DNA of 64,000 bases from Mansonella perstans (lineage: Eukaryota; Nematoda; Chromadorea; Rhabditida; Onchocercidae), in assembly GCA_037074765.1 (NCBI GenBank), contig JBAMDO010000127.1, positions 88,858-152,857 on the forward strand, given 5' to 3'. Each line of letters starts with the position of its first letter. The stretch's first letter is position 1. Made by a program: the position numbers and the translations under genes. The notes below the pieces were generated by a model that was not told the DNA's origin, ran no database searches, and worked only from the letters and a program-made list of their open reading frames with translations. This document shows positions 15,101 through 26,900 of the stretch, in pieces.

Positions 15101-18100
15101 CCGCCCTGCCAGAACTTACCAACAGCAAACTTCAGGAATACCTACAGGATTGCGCACGAATAATGTTGCTGGGGAGATATCGTCTGAGGAACGAGAACTG
15201 AAGAATGAAATGAATTCACCGTTGAGCAAAGCTGCTCATCAGCGCCACGTCCAAAATCCAGTGCATGCGTCTTCTGCAGGTGTACGTCCAGCAACAGCGG
15301 TCCCACCTCAAGGAACACTTCCGAAACCTTTGGAACAAAGTGTATCAGCGTCAGTAGCGCGTAAGCGTGGTCGACAACCGGGCACTAAAAACAAACCAAA
15401 GACAGATACAACACAGTCGGGTACGCCTACAGCAGATGCGCTACCACGGCAGTCTGGATCAAGAAGAGTGCGTGAAGATTATGACTTCGATTCCGAAGAT
15501 GAACGCACTGCAGAGCCAATGAGTTATGACGAAAAGAGACAACTTTCGCTGGACATCAACAAGCTGCCGGGTGATAAGCTCAGTAGCGTAAGTTTTTGTA
15601 AATTGCTTTCGGATATCATTGGGTTTTTTAATTGATGTTTTTTTTTTCTCATGGGAAAAATACTTTTAGTTTTGGGATTCGTTCAAGTATATTAAATTTG
15701 ATTTTGAGGCGTATGAATCAGATTTTTATTGTAATGCTATTTACAGCAAAAATATTGCACCATGATATCTGTGCATCTTACTTTTGAAAATATGAACTAC
15801 AAACCGAGTTTTTAATTTTATGACATTTCATATTTTAGGTTGTCAGTATAATTGAATCTAGAGAACAGCTTCCGGGTTTTAACCCTGAAGAAATTGAAAT
15901 TGATTTCGAGACACTCAAACCAACTACGTTACGGGAGTTAGAAGCATTTGTTGCTGCGTGTTTGAAGAAGAAACCGAGGAAACCGTACAGTATGTTTCAT
16001 TTTTTTTAAGTCACTGTTGTGCCTTTGCAATTATGATTCATAAATATTAATAGTTCCATTATTGCAGCACCGAAGTCGCAAAAAGAAGTTGAGATTAAAA
16101 AACGAGAACTGGAAGAGAAAATTAAAGGTTTAGGCGGAGTAATCACTGCTACACCTGTAACTGTAGGTTAGTCATTCTCTCGATTGAAATTTCATTCAAG
16201 CAGTAGTGTATCAGTTTTCGTCGTTTTTCACCTTGCAATACATCTATTCCAGCCCAAAACGGTGCACGAGCAGAGCCGACAACCACGGGTAAAGGCGGTG
16301 AACCATCGTCTTCAGAATCCTCGTCAAGTGAAGATGACTCGTCGTCGGATTCGTCATCCTCGGATTCCTCAGATAGTGAATCAGGTTAGAGTGTCGTTTG
16401 AAAAGTGACCTGAGATTTTAAAGGCGCTTTCAACGTTTTGTTGTTCTTGTCTGTTTGATTTTATTTTAGAAACTCATTTTTATGTACTTACCTCAATAGC
16501 AACCTCATCAGCATTTTGTTATAATTTGGTTGCTTAGTTCAGGCATTTGATTTCGTTTTTTTTTTTTTTTTTGAACCATTTTTTAATGCCAGGATGTACC
16601 AGTCTAAAGTAACAGTAACTTTTAATGTTTTTTGGTTGCTGATTTCTGTTATATATAATCTTAAAGGACTATTGTTTTTGAATTAGAGGAGGTGATCTTT
16701 TAACTTAAATGGCGAAAGCTCGGTTATCGAGAATATGTGATGCTATTATTTACCATGTAACGTTGTGCCCGTAAGTGCAATATCTACAACAGGCAACACA
16801 GTCGCATGCAAATCTCTCGCTATATAAATGGTGGTTGACGCTTGTCAATAGGGAAAGGTTTTTTAAAGAAAATCAATTTTAAAATTCATTTTATAAGCTA
16901 AAACAAGGCGAAGTAGCTAAAGACGAGAAATCGCAGTTCTGTGATTCTCTATCGCTTTTTGCGCAGATTTCAATAATTGCTAGAACGGAACCATTTGCGA
17001 TCTTCATTATTATAAGTAAATAACGATAGCTATCTTCTGAAATTTTTCGGACCAACCTTTTTTCCTGGCTTGTTTTTCTTTTTTTTTTCTTTTTTTTTTT
17101 TGCACATCACTTATTAGGATGAATATTCATACTTAGTGCATGGAGGGATAGCGAGCCTGTGGGGAAAGGAAAAAAAAATCACTATTTGTGTTGATAACCT
17201 GAAGTGGAATTGCACTTCCGGAAAGGGTTTATTTGTTGTATTTTGTTCAGTTTTTAAATTAAAAAAGGAAAAGATGAAAAATGAAGATACTGTCCAGAGA
17301 GTGTTGTTCCACACATCTCTTATGGTTATTTCCTTTACTTTTTTCGTGATGTGCAAAAACTTTTTTGAATGTCTTTGTTTTGTCAAACTTTTTTGTTGAA
17401 CTTAGTCATAATTTCTCCGTTTTTTTTCTTTTTGTTTTTTCTAACCCCTTTTTAGACCCTAATTTTTTATTCAGAAAGAGTCAGCAACGAATAGCTCTCT
17501 CCACTGTTTTTGTACGAGGGAGTATTGTTTGTGTCCGATATAATGTACAGCGATCTTATTATTACTTATTCAAAAGAATGTTTTAAATTCTGCCATTCCG
17601 TGTTCCTGTCTTCCGGCTGATAAGTAAATTTTATCTGATCTTATCTATTTGTAAGAACATTGGAACATTGTCAACTTGTGTTTTGAGTCTTACTGTATCA
17701 TTTTCCATGTTTTTCCTGGTAACGATGTCATGGTGCATCTTTTTTTTCCTTGTTGCTTTTTCCGTAAAAGTAGCGGTATTTTTTTGAAATATGTCAGTAA
17801 TTGATTAATTTTATACGATCCTCATTTCACAGTATAGCGATCTTATCATTATGTGATGTCGATGAATTACTAATTTTTGTTCTTCCTTTTCTTTTTGTTG
17901 TGCATGTAGTATTATTGTTGTTTTGTCCGTTTCAGTTCCACAGCACATATATTTATCATTCATCCTTCATAATAAAACAAGTCATTTTTACTCATATTGA
18001 TATCATGCAAAATATGGCGAATAACATGGATCAGGAAAGTTAGGCGTCAATCACCATTCGTACAAAAGCGAGAGTTTTGTATGTTAAACTAAAAAAAACT

Positions 18101-20386
18101 TTATAATCAAGCTATATTCACCTAAAATAAGCCTCTCGGTTTATTATTTCAGAGACCACAGGTAATGCAAAAGTGGAGCATCAGGGACAGCGTGTTGGTG
18201 CTGAAAAGTTACAAGGTGCTGAGCATTCAACAGAAAAGGTGAAATTCTGTCCCATACTTGATATCAGCAAAGTAGAAAAGGAGTTCAGGAATGTGTACGA
18301 TGGAACCTATTCTGAATTGCTTCGGTGATTGTAATAATCAGCCATATGTTGAACTGCTGGAAGTACGATTAGAATGTGCACTAAATTAGAGAATTCATGA
18401 TTTAAAATTAAAAAGTGGTTGTTTGAAGAAGGAAACAGCAGCACCAACTGCACCATCTACAAACAGTCAGCAACACCAGCTGAGTCCTGTACTGCAACAT
18501 CCTACAAATCATTTTCAGTTGGGAAATGCTAAAGGTAATTTCCGCCTATTTGATTTAGACATAGAAAAGATTATGTGTTGTGAATCTTTGAATAATCTTG
18601 ATTTTAATTGGATTTTTAAATGCTTTAAATTTAAACATAAAATTTGGTGAACATTGGTAAATTTCTTCTTTTTCTTAGCACCCTGAAGTAGCCGGAAAGT
18701 TAGCAACCTGACCATTCAAAAATACATTCGGAGTACTCTCAAAGAGAAAATATAACCTATATTAATCAGCATACATTGATTCCGCCAACCTCTCCATTTT
18801 ATACTCAATAGGATATTCTGCAAGCAACCTGGCCATTCAAACTATTCTTCATTATGTGGATCGTTTTGATTTCGTGAGTGATATCTGATTTCTTTGGTAT
18901 CTAGTGTGAACATTTAATTAATTTTGCAGAAGAGCAAGTGGACAGCGGTTCTTCAACAGTGATAGGAAACCAGCTTGTTACTGTGAATTCTAGTAATGTA
19001 TTATCTGCTCCATTGCAACCACAGCACGCACAACCGCAAATTTCTGGCGGATCAATACTTGATCAGTTGCTACCGGCAAAGCAAAATGGTTCGTTAGCTA
19101 GCTAATGAATCATCTGATAGTTAAGCAAGCAGTAAACTACTTTATTTGATCAGATGGTTGCTATCAAGTAATTTATGCTTGGTGATTTCCATATGCGTAT
19201 CAGTGGTGATGTATAGCACTGATTTCGAATATGATTTTAGCATTGTAATCTAATTATTATTCCAGTGGTTTTTTTCTTTTGTATAATTCTTATAATGTTT
19301 TTAAGCAGACATTAAATGCGATGCTATTGAATGAACAGGGATGATTAGGAAAATCTTATTAGTATTAAAGTATTCATTGGAATAAATTTAGAGGGGAAGA
19401 AAATCATTCACAATAATTCTTTTCAGAAATGGAGGACAAAACTGGTATAAAGAAATTGTCTGGATGGGACACCTTGGCGAAGAAAAGCCAAAGTGGTAAT
19501 CTAACTATGCAAACTTCAACGCAGTTTGAGCTATTTCGAAAGCATGCAAGGGAAAAGGAAGAAAAGGTTTTCTAGAGCTTATTAATTGCAAATGAACGCA
19601 TGTTCCAGACTGAATCCTTGGAAAATCATGGTGTCGTATTTTTAATGATAAAACTGTGTAATGGTAATCTGCTTTATAAGGATTGCATTGTTTCAAATTG
19701 AAGCGTAAGCAGCTGAGAGTGGAAGAAGAACGGCGACGTCGTTTGAAGGAACAAGAAGAAAAAGAACGTGCTAAGGATCAAGCTGCAGCTGAAATTGCCG
19801 AGTTAGAGCAGAGAAGACAAAATGAACTCTTACGTCAAAAAGAACAAGTAAAATTTGCGATTTATTGTGATTCTATAAGGCAGTAGTGGAAAAAACATAA
19901 CCTCTAAATTAAGCTTTTGGAATATTTTGACGGTTCCATAATATTGCAACGATTGCTAAATCCTAAGTAAGAAAAGCTAGATATTGTACGAACTGTGTGA
20001 ATGTGAATTGATTTGCGCGAAATCTTTTTTTGAGTGTTAATTATCATAATGTTTTGATGAATTATTGTGTCACAGCAGATTACATGAGAAAATTGTTTTG
20101 CACTTAACTGAGACAAATACGACTCAAGTGTAATTTGTTACTTAATTAGCACTGGCTCGTGCTATCTGGTGAGGGCTTATCAGTTTTTGTCCTCGGCTGT
20201 TAATGTAATGTTTAAATGAAAATTATCTGCTAACCAAATATAAAAGTAAAATTTGCGAAGCTCCTGCAAAAAAAAAAAAAAAAAAAAACTAAATTTCAGG
20301 AAAGACGACGTCGGGAAGCAATGAGTACAGGTGGTGATGTTACAAGCCAGATGGATTTAATGCTCAATTTTGAAGCTAATTTCTAA
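9141..20386 (+). CDS. bet-1: Long BET-family double bromodomain protein (BRD4-like; C. elegans bet-1)
   Basis: Acetyl-histone reader that recruits the transcription machinery. The start ATG at 9141 follows a TTTCAG acceptor. Exons: 9141-9407, 9524-9694, 9792-9887, then either 12503-12622 or 12670-12789, 12928-13012, 13091-13254, 13379-13591, 13879-13988, 14235-14364, 14436-14767, 14909-15587, 15839-15989, 16068-16166, 16253-16384, 18153-18238, 18432-18534, 18930-19088, 19427-19566, about 19713-19847, 20300-20386. All join in phase, for about 1150 residues. Bromodomain 1 is near residues 100-215 ([20 protein letters not shown]), bromodomain 2 near 345-465 ([17 protein letters not shown] with the acetyl-lysine Asn). 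A coiled-coil and AT-hook-like GRP motifs follow, then the NET domain near 765-840 ([20 protein letters not shown]), a Ser/Asp/Glu-rich run, a Gln/Pro-rich part, a charged helix ([13 protein letters not shown]) and a C-terminal motif. The acceptors at 18432 and 19713 have in-frame alternatives a few codons upstream. Confidence 0.93.
9888..12502 (+). other. Large BET intron 3 (2.6 kb)
   Basis: Lies inside bromodomain 1, between the ZA-loop exon and the two alternative BC-loop exons. I looked for further exon copies encoding a CY.YN-type segment and saw none. It is otherwise AT-rich and unannotated. A long intron in front of a tandem exon pair is where splicing control elements would be expected; this is inference. 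Confidence 0.5.
12503..12622 (+). other. BET alternative exon A of bromodomain 1 (BC loop and helix C)
   Basis: Acceptor TTGTTCAG, donor GTAAGG, 120 nt, phase 0 at both ends. Encodes 40 residues starting [20 protein letters not shown]. The acetyl-lysine Asn is present (CYTYN). The following BC loop, NPPEYGV, lacks the two Asp residues found in vertebrate BETs; the gatekeeper position is Val. Confidence 0.85.
12670..12789 (+). other. BET alternative exon B of bromodomain 1 (BC loop and helix C)
   Basis: Acceptor GCTTTCAG, donor GTATTT, again exactly 120 nt with phase 0 at both ends. Encodes [20 protein letters not shown] and so on, the same fold segment as exon A. The Asn is kept (CYKFN), the preceding Tyr is Phe, and the loop NQNEDDV keeps the Asp-Asp of canonical BETs. 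Only 47 bp separate it from exon A. Confidence 0.85.
16385..18152 (+). other. BET intron, 1.8 kb, T-rich low complexity
   Basis: Lies between the Ser/Asp/Glu-rich exon and the exon beginning [10 protein letters not shown]. Contains several poly(T) runs. Short open frames here are AT-rich and lack coding character. Confidence 0.6.
20300..20386 (+). other. Last BET exon: P-TEFb-interaction-like C-terminal motif
   Basis: Encodes [12 protein letters not shown] followed by [13 protein letters not shown] and stop. Long vertebrate BRD4 ends in a similar acidic/aromatic tail (P-TEFb interaction domain, DLLSIFEENLF type). Its presence marks this as a long, BRD4-like BET rather than a short BRD2/3-like one. 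Confidence 0.75.
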
Positions 20387-22961
20387 AAATAATTTTCAAA
20401 ATGTATTCCTTATGTTTTGCATAAATTCCAGTGATTAGTAGTGAGCGTTTTGCTCATAAAATGTTCATCTGTTTATAATATAAAATTTTAGCACTTTATC
20501 TGCAATTGGTTCATTTTTAGGCTTTGATGGCAGAATAAGAAAGGAATTTGTTGTGTTTTGTTGATTTCTTTCCTCTGAGTAATCTGAAAATATCAGGGTT
20601 TTTTCGTTTTTATTAATAAAATAGTGAATCTGGAGAGTGTTTGTCACAAATTTAGGGATTTTTGAAAATTGAAGGACACAAAAGAAATCATCTTTATAAT
20701 TATTGTTAACTTTTAGTTAGGTTTTTATTAAAGTTATGATTTAATTGGGGATGATGGGAATGACTATGTAGTTTGAGTGTTTGGGTTGTAAAGGTGTAGT
20801 TTATAAGGACATTCCTTTCTGTAAATTTTAGATTCTTTTTCGGGAGGATTTCAATAATTTAGGTTTTGTACAGTTTCTATGATGGTTTGAGTTTATTCAT
20901 GTCAGTTTTTAAATTTTAGTTTCATTATTTCATCGCCTGACATTGTTTTATTACAATACAATAGTATCACCAACAGAGATTCATTTACTCTTCATTTTTA
21001 CAAACATTGTGCATTGTTGGTGCAAATTTTGCTTATTTGCCTTTTTTATAGGAAAAAGATATGTTGATGAATTTTTTTCTGCACTAGTTTTACGGTAGCT
21101 ACTTATTTCCCAGAGGTTGTAACATTGTTTTGTGTGGAGAAGTTTGGAGAAATCACTGTATCAATTATGCATATAATTTGAATTGACGTTTAATTTTCCT
21201 GAAATATCAATATTAAAAGAACAAACATTTGAATGTTTTGCTTGAATGTGAACAGTTAAAGGATAATCTTGTTTAACTCTTTTAGGAAACATGAAATAGG
21301 ATGGTTCACTTCCATATTCAATACATTTTTAATTGCATCATTCCTTACGGTAACATATATCATTTAGTAAAATAATATTACGATTAAGCTGTGATATCAT
21401 CTTAAAATGGAAATTTTGCTGATTAAATTTAGTTAGCCATTTTGATTGATCAATAAAATAGAAATTTTCTTGTTACTATAATTAATTAATGTGCAAATCA
21501 TCGCGCGTGTGTGGTAATTTGTGAATTGCATGCTTCTTTTTTTTTTGTTCATGAATTGGAAGATTTTTTTTTAATTGCGAAAACATTTTATCGTATTTCA
21601 TTAATTTTAAAATGGATGTAATATTATCATCAATTATAGTGGAATTGTGAGATCAATTTTTTTTTTCTTTTTTTGCCGTGATATTCTTTTGATGAGATTA
21701 TTTTTTCGCGTAGTTATAAAGATTAAAGTTTAAAAAATGGAAAATCAAATTGCAGAAGTGTATACGGTAAAAAGAAAAAAATGCATGAAGCACCAATCAT
21801 TATTTTTGTTTGTTACGGTCGTTGCGCAGTTCAATTCAGTGAAATAAATTTACAAAAAAAGTGTAAACTTATTTCCATTTGGAAAAAAAGTGCTTTTGAT
21901 ATTGGTTGTTTTGCTTTGCTTACCATCTTTTTTTTTTTTGTCCTTTCATCATAACTATGTATTCATGAAATTTTTAGAAATTATAAATTTTCCTCTCTGT
22001 GACATTTTATTATTTTATAAAATAGTGAAAGAGAGTCAAATCATTTCTGCAATAATTTCCCTCATTTATCGTTTTATTATCACCAGCAAGAATCCGAAAT
22101 ATTACGCGGTCCCTCTTGTGTCATTATTATTTTTTTCTTTGCTTGAATAATATGAAACTTATTGTCTCTTTCTCATCAATAATCTTTATTTTCCGATTGA
22201 TTTTTTTTTTTTTTTTTACATTTTTGCTCATCAAAGAATGGTGGGGAAATGATAATAATAATAGTAATTTAAAATATTTGCTAATTAATGAAGGAATAAA
22301 AATTGTTGTTAAATCTTATTATTCTTAATGGAGCGTATTTCATAAAACTATTTTTTTTTGAAAAATAAAATAATGAATTTAATGTTTGGTTTACATGAGA
22401 ATAAAAGAAATAGTGTAGCTTGTTGAAATATGGTAAAGGTAGAAGTAAGTACTGCAAGTTCGATTTAATTTAAAATTTTTTCATTGAACAGGATACTGAT
22501 TTATACGTGTGTGTATATATTTGTATGTGCGTGCATGTGTGTATCTACGACATGTTAAGGATTAAAATAAGCCTCGGGCAGTATGAGTAAAATTTGATGA
22601 GTGGATATGGGTAATGTCTATTTCTGTTTCCGGGAGTTATTTAGGGTTTATCACAATCATTAATTGCACTTGCAAGTGTATCACCTTGCTGTATCTTAAA
22701 TTTTCATTTTAAAATTTCAATAAAATATTTATTGCTCCTATAAAAGGATGAGTCATCGAATTTTAATTTCAAGAATTTTGTAATGGAGAAAAATGATTAA
22801 TTGAAAAGCTAGTGATAAGATAAAAATGGAAATATATGTATGATTCGGTAAAATTAAGCTTAAGAGTTTTAATGATTGTTACATTGAATTGATATTTCTG
22901 GTTAAAGTTATTTTTATCGATCAAATTCTATCCTGATTTGAAAAATGACACAAATGACAAA

Positions 22962-23007
<46 letters not shown>

Positions 23008-23100
23008 GCATACACATGCACACACACATGTACACATGCATATATGCACGCACACCCATGCACACATATACATGCACATATGGACACATATGTACACAAA

Positions 23101-23136
<36 letters not shown>

Positions 23137-23175
23137 GACATCTGCACATGGAAATATGCACGCACACCCATACAT

Positions 23176-23206
<31 letters not shown>

Positions 23207-23850
23207 TACACAGATTTCATTAAAGGTAATTTTATTTTAAAATCATTTATGATGGATTGATCTAAATTGTTAAAAAATAACTCAATTATAGCTTCTGATT
23301 TAAAACCCAATTGAGTAGAACGGATATTTGCATATTTAATTTGTGTCATTCATTTAAAATAAAAGGGTAAAAGCCATTAAGGATATTTTAAAATTAAAAT
23401 AAAGCCATTAAAGATATGTTGTAATTTTTTAAATTGCTACTGCATTTGTCTTTTCTTTCATTTCTGTCCCTCTTCTCCTTCTTTTTCTCTCTCTCTCTCT
23501 CTTCGTGCCGGTCAGTAGGCATATTGGTACATTTCTTTTTCTTTTTTTCGGCACAATTTAGAAAAAATATTTTTGGCATTTTGAAATCAATATTGGATTG
23601 AGGATTCATCTGAAATGGTGGAAGACATAGTGACATCATCGATCGTTGATCGATCTGTGTGTGTATGTGTGTTATCACTCATTATTGTTTATTGTTTGTT
23701 GTTTTTGTTCAATATTGTTGTTTTCGTTTAATGTTATTGTTTCTGTGTAATGCTGTTGTTAGTGTTTTCGTTTAATGTTATTATTACTGCGCACGGTTTC
23801 TCGCTCGCCATCCCCACTGTTGAAATTTGTTGTAAATAAATTAATTGCAG
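20387..23850. other. Gene-poor interval between BET and nhx-5
   Basis: Begins with the BET 3' UTR (an AATAAA at 20615-20620 is a candidate poly(A) signal). The rest is AT-rich with many homopolymers and a CA/TA microsatellite. Open frames here are Phe/Leu/Ile-rich products of T-rich sequence or dinucleotide-repeat artefacts; I support none as genes. Confidence 0.6.
22962..23212 (+). repeat. Compound CA/TA microsatellite
   Basis: Starts with an uninterrupted CA run of about 38 bp, then interspersed CA, TA and GCACAC blocks including a TA run near 23115-23135 and another CA run near 23177-23200. Expected to be length-polymorphic. Confidence 0.95.
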
Positions 23851-23909
23851 CACTTATTGATGCTTCTCCGGAAACGAAAGGTAGCAAAAGAAAGAAGCAA
23901 AATTCAGTG

Positions 23910-26900
23910 ATGAATAAATGTAAGTAGTTTTCATGTTTTTCTTCTGAATTTCATCACTTTTTGTTAAATTGCATAAATTTCGGAATTCATAATTTGTACT
24001 TTATTTTTGTTCAGTAAAAAATTTGTTAAACTGTATAAATTCCGGAATTGCAATTTGCTTCTTATTTTCATTATTTGCATTTAATGATTTTCTGTAAGTT
24101 TGGTTATTTAAGTAAATTTATTGAGCAAAGAAAAGATATAATTTATTTTTTAAAAACAGAAAAATTTGTGATTTTTTTCCAAAATAATAATAAACTTATC
24201 TGTATCCGGAATCCGGAAATATATATTTTTTCTTACGATTTATTGAGAGTAATTTTTTTTTTTAATGCTTACACATAAATGATATTATTGAGAAGACTAA
24301 TTTAAAAAAGTAGAAACAAAATTAAAACCTCAAAAGTAAATTGTTTAAGCCTAAGCCTAAATGTTATATTTTCTTTTGAGAAACCTGTAATTCGGTTATA
24401 TAAACAGTCTATGTTGTAGTTATACTGTAGTTACATTCTGATATCCTGATAAAGCAAAAAATTTTCAGAGAAAACTTGTGAAACTGAATAACGAAATTCT
24501 TAAAAAGATGATTTTTTCCGAAGATTATCCTGATCTTTTTTTTTGCTTTCATGATTCATTCAAATAGATACTGACTTTTTTTTTACTTCGTAGAATTTAC
24601 TAGAAGATACATAGAAAAAAATCCTTTGATCATATTTCAGGTAAATTATTGCTACTGTTGTCGTTATTGTACCTACAATGCGTTTCCGGATTTGGTGGAA
24701 GACATGATTCAGCGGAACATATTGAACAAGCCGCTGAGAAGGTTATTGGAAAATTATTTTTAAGTTTCTAATAGAAAGCATGAAATTTAAGAAAAATTGT
24801 GAATTATGAAAATAATTCCAGTTTATAGTTTTTTCCCTAAACTTGTTTATTGTATAAACATATACAGTAAACTTCATTATGGTTCATGAAACTTCCTTAC
24901 AAAACTTTGCTTTTTTTCAGAGAGCATACAGTATTCATCGAATTGATACTTTGATTTTATTGATTTTCGTTACTCTGCTTGTTTTAATTGTTCTTACGGC
25001 ATGGTTCTTTAAGCATCATCGCCTTCGGTTCATTCATGAAACTGGTCTTACGTTATGTTATGGTTAGTTTTGTCTTTTTTTTTTACACTTTACAAAAGCT
25101 TAATATCAGCGAATTCCAGCAGATAATGAAAATTAGATTAGCCGCTTAACAGCTTTGGTATTTTTTGGAATATATTCCTGCGAGGATATCGAAAGTATAT
25201 AACTTTTACCTTGTAAGAAATAAAACAAGTTTCCATGTAGGGAAATTTTGCAATTTTGACTTATGCCATTTTTAATTAGTTTATCGATTGGTCGGTTGGG
25301 CTTTTATAAAATTTCATCTGATTATAGGGAAAATCGTTTAATTAAAGAAAACGTTGATTACAGTCTAGATTATATAGCTTTATGCAATTGTTCCCTTTCA
25401 TTCAAAGCAATGTTAAATTTTCATTTCTTCATTCAGTTTAATTTATATGAGTTATTTTGAATTTGAATATCAAGTATATTTGGTGCAGAATAAGCTTTCG
25501 ATTGTTCTGTTTAATTTGCAGCTTAAAACGGATCAATTTCAGGTTTATTGATTGGTCTTTTACTACGTTATACAAATATTGGTGTGATTGAAAGTCAGAC
25601 GATAGATGTAATGCAAAAGAACAGATCTGTTGTGCATGATCCACCAGATTATTTACGACTTGAGGTTCGGTTATTTAACTTCAAATATGTAAACATTTGA
25701 AAGAATTAATGACTTTTCCTAATGTTACATAGATATTGTAATATCGTATCTCTATTACTGTATTTGAATATCATATTTTCGTGCTATCGTAAGCTACTCA
25801 AGTAACGCTTTACTTCATATTATGCATTATATGAGAAGTGATCGTTTCACATTTCAGTGATTTCTTTAGCATTTTTCTATCATATTCAAAATATCATTCA
25901 GTAATTTTATTAATATTCTAAAATTTTAGGTTGAACCGGCAAAGACGCAGAAAGTACAGTTTCATTATGAATTAATAGAAGGGTTTTTTGGAGATAAAGA
26001 AAAACAAACTGAACGACATCTTGAACAAAAGGTATGTTTTCATTTTTTTCAACAGCTTACTGTAATTTATCTCTCTGTTACAGTCTCTTCTTTCAAATTG
26101 CTTATTAATTAACGAATGAAATATTGTTGTTAATTTGTTTTACTTTTAGGCAGTGTTTTCTCCGGAGATATTTTTCAACCTACTTCTTCCACCAATTATT
26201 TTCAATGCTGGCTATAGCTTAAAAAAGGTGGCAGTTAATACAACTTTTTTGCAAGCTACAGAAGTATTTCAAACTTCTTAGCTTAGCTTAGAAGTTCTTG
26301 CTTAGTAAGTAATAAAGCTATGCTATTTTTCATTCTATTGCTGTGGCATGCATTCAACGAAATGGCGAAAAATCATTTATGGTGTTTCAGTTGCATTTTT
26401 TTCGGAATATTGGCAGTATTCTGACATTTGCTTTTGCTGGTACAACTATATCAGCTGTAATTTTTGGGTACGTTTCTTGACATAGTTTCTTGTTCGTTTG
26501 ATTTTTGAAATTTGCTCTAGTAAATTTAATCCAATTTTCATCTGGAATCTAATTTCATTTCTTGTGTCTTGTTTCATTTGATAAATTTTGTCCAAATTAT
26601 CCGATAAATATATCGGCCCAATAACTACTTAAGCTATATCTAATCGATCATATATTGGCTCGAATTGTTCGTTATTTTTTTTTTTTTTTTTTATAGTTTG
26701 TTTTTAAATTCCGTATCATATCAAAATATTTTTGCTTTTAGAGTTATAATGTATACATTTTGCTGGTTGTTCGCTTCATCATTCACATTTAAGGAACTTT
26801 TTTTTTTCGGCGCACTAATGTCATCAACTGACCCTGGTTAGTTAGTTTGTTTTCTCATTTTGTGACAATTTTCTAATAGTATGGATGTTCTGTGATTTAA

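Noticed and set aside
16558..16572. Homopolymer T runs, here and elsewhere (e.g. 12848-12870, 13794-13815, 26668-26692, 30510-30529, 30730-30753), as terminators or special signals
   Set aside because: Poly(T) runs are common throughout AT-rich nematode introns and carry no specific information here.
21890..22328. Hydrophobic open frames resembling membrane proteins
   Set aside because: T-rich DNA reads as Phe/Leu/Ile in any frame; no splice sites, start context or family support.
22921..23349. Several overlapping open frames on both strands over the CA/TA repeat
   Set aside because: They encode only His-Thr, Cys-Val or Tyr-Ile alternations produced by a dinucleotide microsatellite.
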